From contig NZ_JABURJ010000030.1 of assembly GCF_014762745.1 (NCBI RefSeq), positions 1-43,918 on the forward strand: 43,918 bases of DNA, in the 5' to 3' direction. Positions 1 to 8,187 of this stretch are shown here, one piece after another. Below the pieces are notes generated by a model. That model was not told the DNA's origin and did no database searches. It saw only the letters and a list, made by a program, of their open reading frames with translations. Both the position numbers and the translations under genes were made by a program. How positions within the stretch are numbered: position 1 is the first letter of the stretch; the number at the start of each line of letters is the position of its first letter. The DNA comes from Kangiella sp. GTDB taxonomy: Bacteria; Pseudomonadota; Gammaproteobacteria; Enterobacterales; Kangiellaceae.

Positions 1-76
1 GGCCAAAGCTAATGATGCAAAACTGAACAAAGAGTGTGCTAAAATCGCGCCAATTCCTGCAAGTCGAGACAAATCA

Positions 77-778
77 GTGAGTTCCGAAGAAACCAAAAGT
101 GAAAAACGAATCCGCAAAATCCGTAGTTACGTTCTGCGAGAAGGCCGTTTAACCAAAGGCCAACAGCGCGCACTGGAAGAGTTATTCCCAACCATGGGAC
201 TGGAGTTCCAGGAGCAGCCTTATGATTTTGAGGATATTTTCGGTCGCAAAGCGCCAGTGGTCTTAGAAGTTGGCTTCGGTATGGGCAAATCACTTGCAGA
301 GCAAGCTGCCTCCGAGCGCGATAAAGACTTTATCGGCATCGAAGTACACAAACCCGGAGTTGGTGCCTGTCTGGTGCTGGCCGAAGAATACGAGTTAACC
401 AACTTGCGTGTCATTAATCACGATGCAGTAGAAATTATTGATAAGTGTATTCCTGATAGCAGCCTCGACCGAATTCAAATCTTCTTCCCCGATCCCTGGC
501 ACAAAAAGAAACACCACAAACGTCGCATCGTGCAAACCGAGTTTTGCCAGAAGCTGCATAAAAAATTGGTTAAAGGCGGAGTCCTGCATCTGGCAACAGA
601 CTGGGAAAACTACGCTGAGCACATGCTCGAAGTATTAAACCCAATGCCAGAGTTCAAGAACTTGTCAGAGTCCGGAGATTATGTGCCTAAGCCTGACTCG
701 CGTCCGCTGACTAAGTTTGAAGCGCGAGGACAAAAGTTAGGGCATGGGGTTTGGGATCTGATGTTTTCAGCCAAATAA
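77..778 (+). CDS. trmB: tRNA (guanine-N7-)-methyltransferase TrmB
   Basis: SAM-dependent methyltransferase that makes m7G46 in the variable loop of tRNAs; cytoplasmic. The SAM-binding motif EVGFGMG is at about residues 64-70, the family signature FFPDPWH followed by a basic run at 136-148, then [10 protein letters not shown] and the C-terminal motif GHGVWDLMF. At 233 residues it is close to the E. coli enzyme (239). The start is uncertain: GTG at 77 is the only common start codon in frame, it lacks a clear Shine-Dalgarno sequence, and the frame stays open to the window edge at base 2. The true start could be upstream, outside the window, though the length already fits the family. The gene is not followed by a simple terminator but by the structured repeat region. 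Confidence 0.93.
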   Translation: MSSEETKSEKRIRKIRSYVLREGRLTKGQQRALEELFPTMGLEFQEQPYDFEDIFGRKAPVVLEVGFGMGKSLAEQAASERDKDFIGIEVHKPGVGACLVLAEEYELTNLRVINHDAVEIIDKCIPDSSLDRIQIFFPDPWHKKKHHKRRIVQTEFCQKLHKKLVKGGVLHLATDWENYAEHMLEVLNPMPEFKNLSESGDYVPKPDSRPLTKFEARGQKLGHGVWDLMFSAK

Positions 779-793
779 TTGTCTATTTTGCCG

Positions 794-830
794 ATAACTT
801 TGTTATTTCATGATCTCAAAATCGTCATTA
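794..830 (+). repeat. 37-base direct repeat, copy 1
   Basis: Identical to 1053-1089, 259 bases away. It opens with a 5-bp hairpin at 794-806 and lies inside the left part of the first large stem-loop. The bases on both sides differ from those around copy 2, so the identity is confined to the unit. Confidence 0.9.
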
Positions 831-1052
831 CCCGATTTGGTAACTCCTCTTTTCGTTCATGAAATGCCGCGTTCTCGGCAAAATATCCTAATTATTGGAA
901 GTTCATTGCGGGTAGAGTTTCTGCGTTACGCAAGCTTCGCAAAGTGCTCAGGGTCTGCCCTCTTGGGTATTGGCTATTTGCCAACTGCGCGACTCGAAGC
1001 TTGCAAGCCTTGAACTTCTAGCGAATCTCTCGGCTGAAAAGGGTGCTTAAGA

Positions 1053-1089
1053 ATAACTTTGTTATTTCATGATCTCAAAATCGTCATTA
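1053..1089 (+). repeat. 37-base direct repeat, copy 2
   Basis: Perfect copy of 794-830, outside the two stem-loops and next to the 3' end of the convergent lipoprotein gene. Its ATTTCATGA segment could compete with copy 1 for pairing with 857-865, so alternative folds are possible. Confidence 0.9.
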
Positions 1090-1132
1090 ATTTTTGAACA
1101 TATTGGTCCGCCAAGGCACACCCTACTTCTGC

Positions 1133-2176
1133 TTATTGGATTTCTGGTTTTGCCAGCAGGCTGGCTCCCTGACTGGTATACAGAACCAGTTGGCCGCTGT
1201 CGTTAATATCAAAGCGGGTGACGTTGGCGAGATATTTGAGGAAGCTCGCTTCCTGTTCCATCAGTGCGGGGTCGCAGGCCATTAATGTGGTGGTGATGCT
1301 GCCAATTGACAGGCCTTCGCCGGTCAGGGTGTATGAGGTTGAGTAGCGATTGCAGCTGGCGACGCCTGCCAGCTGAGAGGTATTGTTGAAATTTAGCGAG
1401 ATACGTGAGTCCTGCACCAGCATCTGGTCATTGATAGTCAGCACTGACCAGGGGGTTCTGGTAAGCAAAGAACTGGGCTGGCCCCCGCAACCTGTATAAG
1501 TGTCTTCTTCCTGTTGTATCGAAATTGTGTAGGGATAAGGCATGCCACTCATAGTGTCATGGCATAGCTTTTTTTCGGCGAGTAAGGTTAAAACCTTCCC
1601 ATCCGCTTCGAATTGAATAGTTTTTCCTGATTCAATTAAAGGTGTGTGTGTTATGGCGGTGCGAATAGTTTTCTGGCCATAGTCTGTATTAAATTCCAGT
1701 TCGTCCTTAGTGAGGTTAAATGACCAGCCGGGTTCATTGCCTGTTGCAGTAAAGGGTAGTCTGAGATGTTTGTTGTCACTACCGGATTGTTGCACTGTGA
1801 CTTTTTCACAGTTGCTGTATCGCTGGCCATTCAGCTCAAGGATGGCGCCATTAGTTTTCTGCCAGAAGCTGACATTATTGTTCTTACTGGTGTATTTGCT
1901 ACCTGAGGCGCTTTCGACCAGGCTTAGCTGATAACTCTTATCTTCGATACTTAAGGTGAGGTTGTTGCCAAAAAGATCAGTCTTGACCAGCAGATGGGCG
2001 CAAATGTAGTCGGCTGAAATCTTTTGAGCGGAGAGATTCTCCGTCACTGTTTGCTCAGAGCTCTTGTTGGTAACTTTACTGATGCTTGGCTTTTTCTCTA
2101 CGTCAGACTGATTGTCGCAGCTGACAATTAAGAGGGTGCTAAGCAGGCTTATGGTGGTCAATCTTGTGAAATCCAT
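1133..2176 (-). CDS. Lipoprotein with MliC-like, COG3650-like and META (HslJ-like) domains
   Basis: Predicted lipoprotein of 347 residues. A signal peptide ends in a lipobox IVSC with the lipidated cysteine at residue 20. Residues about 55-125 look like the MliC fold of C-type lysozyme inhibitors: a cysteine-bounded segment with a SASGSKY motif and an FWQK tryptophan. Residues about 140-230 carry the ATGNEPGWSF motif of COG3650 proteins. Residues about 240-345 form a META domain as in HslJ (SCNRYSTSYTL, then TLMACDP). The ATG at 2176 has AAGGA upstream at good spacing. It may act in envelope stress or lysozyme resistance, but the exact role is not known. It lies 47 bases downstream of hemW on the same strand and may be cotranscribed with it. 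Confidence 0.82.
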   Translation of the reverse strand: MDFTRLTTISLLSTLLIVSCDNQSDVEKKPSISKVTNKSSEQTVTENLSAQKISADYICAHLLVKTDLFGNNLTLSIEDKSYQLSLVESASGSKYTSKNNNVSFWQKTNGAILELNGQRYSNCEKVTVQQSGSDNKHLRLPFTATGNEPGWSFNLTKDELEFNTDYGQKTIRTAITHTPLIESGKTIQFEADGKVLTLLAEKKLCHDTMSGMPYPYTISIQQEEDTYTGCGGQPSSLLTRTPWSVLTINDQMLVQDSRISLNFNNTSQLAGVASCNRYSTSYTLTGEGLSIGSITTTLMACDPALMEQEASFLKYLANVTRFDINDSGQLVLYTSQGASLLAKPEIQ

Positions 2177-2223
2177 GACGAATATCCTTTTTATTGTGTT
2201 AGATCTTCGGGCTATCGTAAGTT

Positions 2224-3456
2224 TTAATTCAGAGATTTTATAGGAATTGAGTTGCTTTGTGCGGATTTAGTTTGTGAAGAATTGTCAATTTCTACAATAA
2301 ACCGTTGCAATAACTCATTCAAAAACAGGCTGCCTTTCTCGGTAGGCTGAATCATGGTTTTGTCAGAACTGAGCAAACCATCGCCAATAGCCGTTTCAAT
2401 GATAGGGGCTATGACCTGAGGCAGCAGTCCGGTCCGTTGTGAAAAATAAGCTGCTGGGACACCCTGTAAAAGACGCAAGGCATTCAGCATAAACTCAAAG
2501 GGTAGTTCATGCGAAGGAATCGGCTGGCTGGTACGAATTTTCGATACGGACTTCTGCAAATAATCTTTAGGGTGACGACTTTTGGTGGTGCGTTCAATGC
2601 GATCAAGATCGAGTCTGGTGATTTTGCCATGGGCACCAGCGCCAATGCCAAGATAATCGCCAAATTGCCAATAGTTTAAGTTGTGCTGGGAGCGGTATTG
2701 TGGCTCTTTGCTATAAGCGGAAACCTCATATTGGTGGTAACCATATTGCTTTAGCAAAGCCTGTCCCTGTTCCTGGATAGTCCACAGTGTATCGTCGACA
2801 GGTAAGGTTGGCGGCTGCTGATAAAACAGGGTGTTAGGCTCAATGGTCAGTTGATACCAGGAAATATGCTGTGGTTTTAAGTCAATCGCTGTTTGTAGAT
2901 CGGCTAACGCCTGCTCAGTAGTCTGGTCAGGCAGGCCATGCATCAGATCGAGGTTAAAGGAGCGGAATCCGGCCTGATGAGCGAACTCGGCAGCGGCAAT
3001 CGCCTGTTCGGGGTTATGCACCCGCCCTAGAAGCTCAAGGTGCTTAGCATTAAAGCTTTGCACACCAATCGAAAGACGATTGATGCCGGCCTGACGAAAA
3101 CCGGCAAAACGTTCGGCTTCAAAAGTACCGGGATTGGCTTCCATGGTAATTTCAATATCGCCCTCAAAGGGAATGCGAGCACGCACTCCGCTGATCAACC
3201 GATCCATGCCTTCGGCCGAAAACAGACTGGGGGTGCCGCCACCGATAAAAATACTGTGCAACCGCCTTCCCCATACCAGCGGCAGCTCTTGTTCCAGATC
3301 GAGCAACAGCCTGTCGATGTATTCCTGCTCAGGAATTGCGTCCAGCCCGCCCAGTTGCTTAATGCCATGCGAATTGAAGTCGCAATAAGGGCATTTGCGA
3401 ATACACCAGGGAATATGGATGTATAGGGATAAAGGAGGGTTGGTCAGGAGCGACAT
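2224..3456 (-). CDS. hemW: Radical SAM haem chaperone HemW
   Basis: Radical SAM protein of the HemN-like group now understood as a haem-binding chaperone (HemW) rather than a coproporphyrinogen oxidase. The cluster motif CIRKCPYC is at residues 18-25, followed by DFNSH, the signature that separates HemW from true HemN, whose motif has a further cysteine (CxxxCxxCxC). IGGGTPSLF, EANPGTFE, RLSIGVQSF and GIGAGAHG follow in family order, and a C-terminal winged-helix region ends the protein. The length of 410 is slightly above the usual 380 or so, because of a polar tail of about 20 residues. It starts 5 bases after rdgB, so the two are likely translated from one message. Confidence 0.93.
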   Translation of the reverse strand: MSLLTNPPLSLYIHIPWCIRKCPYCDFNSHGIKQLGGLDAIPEQEYIDRLLLDLEQELPLVWGRRLHSIFIGGGTPSLFSAEGMDRLISGVRARIPFEGDIEITMEANPGTFEAERFAGFRQAGINRLSIGVQSFNAKHLELLGRVHNPEQAIAAAEFAHQAGFRSFNLDLMHGLPDQTTEQALADLQTAIDLKPQHISWYQLTIEPNTLFYQQPPTLPVDDTLWTIQEQGQALLKQYGYHQYEVSAYSKEPQYRSQHNLNYWQFGDYLGIGAGAHGKITRLDLDRIERTTKSRHPKDYLQKSVSKIRTSQPIPSHELPFEFMLNALRLLQGVPAAYFSQRTGLLPQVIAPIIETAIGDGLLSSDKTMIQPTEKGSLFLNELLQRFIVEIDNSSQTKSAQSNSIPIKSLN

Positions 3457-3461
3457 ATTAT

Positions 3462-4094
3462 TTATAGATTCCTGGCGGTGCGTAAAGCGGAGAGTTGTTC
3501 CATCAGGCTACGCAGTGCCTTGCCGCGATGGCTGATAGCGGCTTTCTGCTCAGCGGATAATTCGGCGGCGGCGCATTGATGCTCCGGACACCAGAACAAC
3601 GGGTCATAACCAAAACCACCACTGCCTTGCTCCTGCTCTAAAATACGACCTTCCCAGCTACCCTGACAGATAATCGGTGTGGGGTCATCGGCATGCTCCA
3701 TAAATACCAGAATGCATTGATAGCGGGCTGTTCGCTCAGACGTTGCTACGCCTTTGAGTTTCTCAAGCAGCAAATCGTTATTGGCCTGATCGTCAGCATT
3801 GCCCTGATGTTCGGGATCATTGAGAGTGGCAAAGCGTGCAGAGTAAATGCCCGGCATACCTTTGAGGTGATCGACTTCAATACCTGAATCATCGGCAATG
3901 GCAGGCAGGCCGGTTACCTTTGCAGCGTGGCGGGCCTTGATAATGGCGTTTTCAACAAAGGTAGTGCCCGTTTCAGGAACCTCGGAAACCTTGAGCTCTG
4001 TTTGTGGAATGATCTGGTAGTCGAAGCTGGCGAGTAGCTCGCTGAGTTCTTTAACTTTTTTGGCATTACCGGATGCCAGCACAATTTTCTGCAT
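3462..4094 (-). CDS. rdgB: dITP/XTP pyrophosphatase RdgB (HAM1 family)
   Basis: Hydrolyses non-canonical purine nucleoside triphosphates (dITP, XTP, ITP) to monophosphates, keeping damaged bases out of DNA and RNA. Family motifs in order: LASGNAKKVKEL near the N terminus, FVENAIIKARHAA, ADDSGIEVD, the GMPGIYSARFA segment, GGFGYDPLF and SHRGKAL. I chose the ATG at 4094 because the protein then begins MQKIVLASGN like the E. coli enzyme; an in-frame GTG at 4100 would add only two residues, and neither has a strong Shine-Dalgarno sequence. It lies between the DUF4426 gene and hemW, the same order as in Pseudomonas. Confidence 0.94.
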   Translation of the reverse strand: MQKIVLASGNAKKVKELSELLASFDYQIIPQTELKVSEVPETGTTFVENAIIKARHAAKVTGLPAIADDSGIEVDHLKGMPGIYSARFATLNDPEHQGNADDQANNDLLLEKLKGVATSERTARYQCILVFMEHADDPTPIICQGSWEGRILEQEQGSGGFGYDPLFWCPEHQCAAAELSAEQKAAISHRGKALRSLMEQLSALRTARNL

Positions 4095-4225
4095 GAACAC
4101 AATCTGATTGAGTGTCTGAAGTGGGAGATTATAACTTAAAAAGACTGCACCACTTAACTAAAAGCTCACTGGCTTGAAGAGCGGTGGCTTGATGTCAGGT
4201 GGCGCAGGGTGTTAGGAGTAGCGAC

Positions 4226-4675
4226 TTATTCTGCGAAGAACTTTTGCTTGAAGCTGATGGTTTCGGGGCGCTCCATTCCGGGAACTTTAACCGTAAACTC
4301 AATGCTTGTGTCTTCTTCGGGACGGAACTGAAAGTCGGCAATATAGTAAATGGCTTTCTCTTCGCGAATTTCCTTAAAAGCCAGCTCACTAAACTGGGTC
4401 AGACTATTGGTAACTTTGCCCTGCACATTGGCCGGTACCGCCGGGCGCTCGGTTGGCTTGCCATCTTTATGAATTGAAACATTTAACACAGCAGTCAAAC
4501 CGCTGCGAGGTATCTTATAGGTGCTGGCCACATCGGGCTGCAAAAAAGAGCTGTTAAAAGCGTTGTAATAGATAATATAGTCACCCACTTTCTTTTCAGC
4601 CGCCATTGCAGGGCTTGCAAGCAAACTAGCCGTGACAATAAACAAAAAAATGAGACTTGAGATTCTGGTGTTCAT
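4226..4675 (-). CDS. Exported DUF4426 family protein
   Basis: Small secreted or periplasmic protein of about 149 residues with a signal peptide and a cleavage site after ASPAMA. The rest is a beta-rich domain typical of DUF4426, beginning near KVGDYIIYYNAFNSSFLQP and ending with EFTVKVPGMERP. Function is unknown. The ATG at 4675 has a clear GGAGG five bases upstream; the longer reading from TTG at 4687 would run through that ribosome binding site and is rejected. In Pseudomonas a homologue sits at the same place, followed by metW-metX; those two genes are missing here and the next gene is yggT. Confidence 0.85.
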   Translation of the reverse strand: MNTRISSLIFLFIVTASLLASPAMAAEKKVGDYIIYYNAFNSSFLQPDVASTYKIPRSGLTAVLNVSIHKDGKPTERPAVPANVQGKVTNSLTQFSELAFKEIREEKAIYYIADFQFRPEEDTSIEFTVKVPGMERPETISFKQKFFAE

Positions 4676-4843
4676 AATGACCTCCAATATTCCCTGGATG
4701 ATGAGGCTTTCAGTTGAGAAAACCTGTCAAAGTTCTGCTTTAAAGCTCTAGTTTAATACAATAATAGCGGTGGATCATTGAAGAGTTGCCCGAATGCTTA
4801 AAAAACACCCGGGCAATATGACGGAAAAGGTCGAAGATGTGGC

Positions 4844-5431
4844 TTATTGGCCGAGCAGGCTGACGCCGAAGTTATACAGAATGCCCTGCAGGAAAAATAA
4901 TCCGACGAGAACTATCATTGGTGAGAGATCAATAGTGCCACCCAGTGGTGGAATGATGCGCTGAATTGGGCGCAAAATGGGGCGAGTTACCTGCGCCAGA
5001 AAAACCAGACCTGGATTGTAGCGGCCACCACTCATAAAGCTGGCAATCATTAAACCAATGAACAGAATCAGCAACAGGTTTGAAATCACCATAAACAGGC
5101 CAGAAATAGGCCCCAGTCCAACCAATATCAGGAACAGCATGACCGGCGGTTTTAGCATGGCTGCATCGGCTTCAGACAGGAAATAATATTTGAATATAAA
5201 AATCTTGGCTGTGATGAGAACTAAGGCAAAGGAAAAACCCGCAAGGTTAAATTTTCCCAGATCCGGTAGCACCGTGCGTAGCGGGTTAATGATAGGTGCT
5301 GTAAATTTGTGGATAAATTGCGCGATAGGGTTAAAAAAATCGGCGCTTCCCAGTTGCAGCAGGACTCTTAACAGAAAGACCATGGCAAACAGGTTGATAA
5401 CATATTCAACAATAGTAAATACAGGGTTCAT
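4844..5431 (-). CDS. yggT: YggT family integral membrane protein
   Basis: Integral inner-membrane protein of 195 residues made of two YggT repeats. Each repeat has hydrophobic helices plus a PI(I/L)xPxR-type turn: APIINPLRTVLP near residues 44-55 and RPILRPIQRIIPPLGG near 149-164. E. coli YggT has been linked to osmotic shock tolerance, but the biochemical role is not firmly known. It follows proC by 21 bases on the same strand, the arrangement seen in many gammaproteobacteria (yggS-proC-yggT), which argues for cotranscription. Confidence 0.9.
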   Translation of the reverse strand: MNPVFTIVEYVINLFAMVFLLRVLLQLGSADFFNPIAQFIHKFTAPIINPLRTVLPDLGKFNLAGFSFALVLITAKIFIFKYYFLSEADAAMLKPPVMLFLILVGLGPISGLFMVISNLLLILFIGLMIASFMSGGRYNPGLVFLAQVTRPILRPIQRIIPPLGGTIDLSPMIVLVGLFFLQGILYNFGVSLLGQ

Positions 5432-5452
5432 GCGTCAGGATTCTCAATAAAA

Positions 5453-6310
5453 TCAATCGTTGTCAGGCTGGCTGGCGATTTCGGCCAGTTCTTTGCCGCG
5501 CACCACGGAGGCATTAATGGCTTTGGCTATCAGGTCGGGAAGTCCACCGTCATTGAGCACATCGAGTGCCGCGGCAGTGGTGCCACCCGGAGAAGTAACA
5601 TTGCGGCGCAACTGACTGATTTCAAGCTCCGCGTTGTCCTGAACCATGCGCGCAGCACCAAGTGCAGTCTGCGCTGCCAGTTGGCGGGCGGTTTGTTCAG
5701 GAAGGCCTTGCTCAATAGCCGCTGCGACCACTGACTCCATATACAAAAAGTAATGGGCTGGGCCGCTACCGGAAACGGCGGTGACCAGATCCATTTGTGA
5801 TTCATCATCGACCCAGACACTTAGGCCTACAGCGTCGAAAATTGCGGTTGCAGCTGCTTTATGCTGCTCGCTGGTATGTTGATTGGCGAATAAGCCGGTA
5901 GCGCCAGCGCCAATCAGTGATGGAGTGTTGGGCATGGATCGGATGACCGGTAAAGGCTTACCCAGCAGTTGTTCAATTGTCTGGCAGGCAACGCCGGCGG
6001 CAACCGAAATTACGCAGCAATTTAAGTCCAGTGCTTGCAATGGTTTGCAAGCGAGAGCCATCTTCTGCGGTTTAACTGACAGCAATAGATAGTCAACGTT
6101 TTCGGCAACATAGCCATTGTCGTTGCTGGTATTCAGATCGGGATAACGTTCCAGTAATGCATCCAGCTTGCCCTGGCTTGGGTTGCTGATATAAATCTGA
6201 TTTGCGGGAAGGCCGGACTGGATCAGACCGCCAAGAATACTGGCCGCCATATTACCGGCGCCGATAAAACCAATTTTTGCATTTGCTATAGCTTGAATTG
6301 CGTCAGACAT
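5453..6310 (-). CDS. proC: Pyrroline-5-carboxylate reductase ProC
   Basis: Catalyses the last step of proline synthesis, NAD(P)H-dependent reduction of pyrroline-5-carboxylate. The Rossmann motif FIGAGNMA is at residues 15-22, IRSMPNTP and the catalytic region GSGPAHYF follow, and VTSPGGTT is near the C terminus as in the family. Length is 285, slightly longer than the E. coli enzyme (269) because of a short N-terminal extension and a polar C terminus. The ATG at 6310 has AAGG at correct spacing. It lies in the yggS-proC-yggT cluster. Confidence 0.95.
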   Translation of the reverse strand: MSDAIQAIANAKIGFIGAGNMAASILGGLIQSGLPANQIYISNPSQGKLDALLERYPDLNTSNDNGYVAENVDYLLLSVKPQKMALACKPLQALDLNCCVISVAAGVACQTIEQLLGKPLPVIRSMPNTPSLIGAGATGLFANQHTSEQHKAAATAIFDAVGLSVWVDDESQMDLVTAVSGSGPAHYFLYMESVVAAAIEQGLPEQTARQLAAQTALGAARMVQDNAELEISQLRRNVTSPGGTTAAALDVLNDGGLPDLIAKAINASVVRGKELAEIASQPDND

Positions 6311-6421
6311 GAGTACCTTATTTGTTTAAATCAAAATGGGTTGGAGAATTATGAGCTCGAAAAGTGCGCATAGCATAGCAAAGGCTGGCCTGACTGGCTA
6401 TTTTACGGGCCTGCAGGCGTT

Positions 6422-7105
6422 TTAATCGCGCTGGCCGAAGATGGCGGTGCCTAACCTGATCATGGTGCTGCCAGCTAAAATTGCCTGTTCAAAGTCACCG
6501 GACATGCCCATCGACAGGGTGTCAATGTGAGGATATTGGTTCTGTAGCTCCTGATAAAGCTGATAAATCTGCTCAAATTGAGCATATTGAGCCTGCGCAT
6601 CGGTTTGCTTGGGTGGAATTGCCATCAATCCGCGCAACCTTAATCGCGGCAGCTGCAAAATGGCCTCAGCGAGTTGTTTGCACGCAGCAGCATCAACGCC
6701 TGCTTTCTGGCCTTCACCAAATAGATTAACCTGAATCAGCACATTAAGCGGCGCTTGACTGTCAGCGCGATGCTGATTGAGCTTATCGGCCACTTTCAGG
6801 CGATCGACACTTTGTACCCAATCAAAATGCTGCGCAATGTCTTTGCACTTGCGACTTTGAATGGCACCAATCATGTGCCAATTAATGTCCAGATCTGACA
6901 ATTGAGAAATTTTATTGAGCGCTTCTTGCACCTGGTTCTCACCGAAATCGCGCTGACCAGCAGCATAAGCTTCGCGGATGCTGTCCGCAGGATGTCTTTT
7001 ACTGACAGCGACTAATCGCACATTGTGTTTAAAAATCCGTCGCTTAGCACAGGTTTTTACGATTTGTAGTTGCAGATCTGCAAGATGAGAGGCTATCCTA
7101 GACAT
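6422..7105 (-). CDS. yggS: PLP homeostasis protein YggS (PLPBP/PROSC family)
   Basis: Pyridoxal-phosphate-binding protein that keeps free PLP and related amino-acid pools in balance; it has a single TIM-barrel domain and no known catalytic reaction. LVAVSKRHP carries the PLP lysine, then DFGENQVQEAL, WHMIGAIQSRK, GLMAIPP and the phosphate-binding MGMSGDFEQAI segment, with RLGTAIFGQR at the end. The ATG at 7105 gives a protein of about 227 residues; the TTG at 7120 would add five residues and has no better ribosome binding site. It is divergent from pilT with only 38 bases between starts, so the pilT promoter probably lies inside yggS. Confidence 0.93.
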   Translation of the reverse strand: MSRIASHLADLQLQIVKTCAKRRIFKHNVRLVAVSKRHPADSIREAYAAGQRDFGENQVQEALNKISQLSDLDINWHMIGAIQSRKCKDIAQHFDWVQSVDRLKVADKLNQHRADSQAPLNVLIQVNLFGEGQKAGVDAAACKQLAEAILQLPRLRLRGLMAIPPKQTDAQAQYAQFEQIYQLYQELQNQYPHIDTLSMGMSGDFEQAILAGSTMIRLGTAIFGQRD

Positions 7106-7143
7106 ATTATTAAAACGCAATTATCAGGTGTGGGGTCTAACAT

Positions 7144-8178
7144 ATGGATATTACAGAGCTTTTAGCTTTCAGTGTAAAGAATAATGCATCGGATTTGCAT
7201 ATTTCTGCGGGTATGCCGCCGCTTATTCGTGTTGATGGTGACATTCGTCGAATCAATGTACCACCATTGGAAGACAAGGAAGTACACTCGCTAATCTACG
7301 ATATCATGAACGACAAGCAGCGTAAGGATTATGAAGAATTCCTCGAAGCTGACTTCTCATTCGAACTTAAAGATTTAGCCCGTTTCCGTGTAAACGCCTT
7401 CGTGCAAAACCGTGGTCGTGCTGCGGTATTTCGTACTATTCCTTCTCGCGTACTGACTCTTGAAGAGTTAAACGCACCGAAAATTTTCCAGGATATTTCA
7501 TTAGAGCCTCGTGGCCTGGTGTTGGTAACAGGGCCAACCGGTTCCGGTAAATCAACCACTCTTGCCGGCATGATCGATTATGTGAATGAAAATAAACATG
7601 ATCACATTCTGACCATTGAGGACCCGATCGAGTTTGTTCACGAAAGTAAGAAATGTCTGGTTAACCAGCGTGAGGTTCATCGTGATACCCACAGCTTCTC
7701 AAATGCATTGCGCTCGGCGTTACGTGAAGACCCAGACATCATTCTGGTTGGTGAGATGCGTGACCTTGAGACTATTCGCTTAGCGTTAACAGCGGCAGAA
7801 ACCGGTCACCTGGTGTTTGGTACACTGCATACAACCTCTGCGGCAAAAACCATTGACCGTGTGATTGACGTATTCCCGGCTGGTGAGAAAGCGATGGTTC
7901 GCTCCATGTTATCGGAGTCCTTGCAGGCGGTTATCGCGCAGACCCTGTTGAAGAAAAATGGTGGTGGTCGTGTCGCAGCACATGAAATTCTGGTGGGTAC
8001 GCCAGCAATTCGTAACCTGATTCGTGAAGATAAGGTTGCGCAGATGTATTCAGCTATGCAGACAGGTCTGTCGCTGGGTATGCAGACGCTGGATCACAGC
8101 TTAAAGCAATTGGTTAGTAAAGGTATTGTGTCGCGTACCGATGCACGTATGAAAGCCAAGAACAAAGAAGAGTTCTAG
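7144..8178 (+). CDS. pilT: Type IV pilus retraction ATPase PilT
   Basis: Hexameric cytoplasmic ATPase that depolymerises type IV pili and drives twitching. The Walker A motif GPTGSGKST is at residues 130-138, the Asp-box/Walker B region IILVGEMRD at about 200-208, the His-box GHLVFGTLHTTSA near 221-233, and the PilT-specific AIRNLIRE motif at 288-295, which is needed for retraction in other species. Length 344 matches the family. The start has an AGGTG element upstream. pilU follows after 9 bases with its own AGGAG, so the two form an operon ending at the terminator at 9358-9385. Confidence 0.97.
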   Translation: MDITELLAFSVKNNASDLHISAGMPPLIRVDGDIRRINVPPLEDKEVHSLIYDIMNDKQRKDYEEFLEADFSFELKDLARFRVNAFVQNRGRAAVFRTIPSRVLTLEELNAPKIFQDISLEPRGLVLVTGPTGSGKSTTLAGMIDYVNENKHDHILTIEDPIEFVHESKKCLVNQREVHRDTHSFSNALRSALREDPDIILVGEMRDLETIRLALTAAETGHLVFGTLHTTSAAKTIDRVIDVFPAGEKAMVRSMLSESLQAVIAQTLLKKNGGGRVAAHEILVGTPAIRNLIREDKVAQMYSAMQTGLSLGMQTLDHSLKQLVSKGIVSRTDARMKAKNKEEF

Positions 8179-8187
8179 GAGTCGCTA

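Larger units (their letters stand above)
779..1132. repeat. 354-base spacer with direct repeat and nested inverted repeats
   Basis: This gene-free stretch between trmB and the convergent lipoprotein gene holds repeat structure. A 37-base sequence occurs identically at 794-830 and 1053-1089. Inverted pairs form two large potential stem-loops. The first uses 784-794 with 875-885 (11 of 11 bases), 805-813 with 857-865 (9 of 9) and 819-824 with 833-838. The second uses 898-905 with 1011-1018 (8 of 8), 930-939 with 995-1004 (10 of 10) and a small hairpin at 970-984. Each 37-base copy also begins with a short hairpin (ATAAC, TTT, GTTAT). I see no convincing coding sequence. It may be an intergenic repeat element or an RNA-processing or termination structure; its identity is unknown to me. 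Confidence 0.75.

Noticed and set aside
810-1013. 67-residue open frame in the trmB spacer
   Set aside because: It runs across the stem-loop arms and repeat, has no ribosome binding site, and looks like a by-product of the repeat structure.
4786-4816. 7-bp inverted repeat with 17-base loop after yggT
   Set aside because: Long loop and no T run on the yggT-coding strand; too weak to call a terminator.
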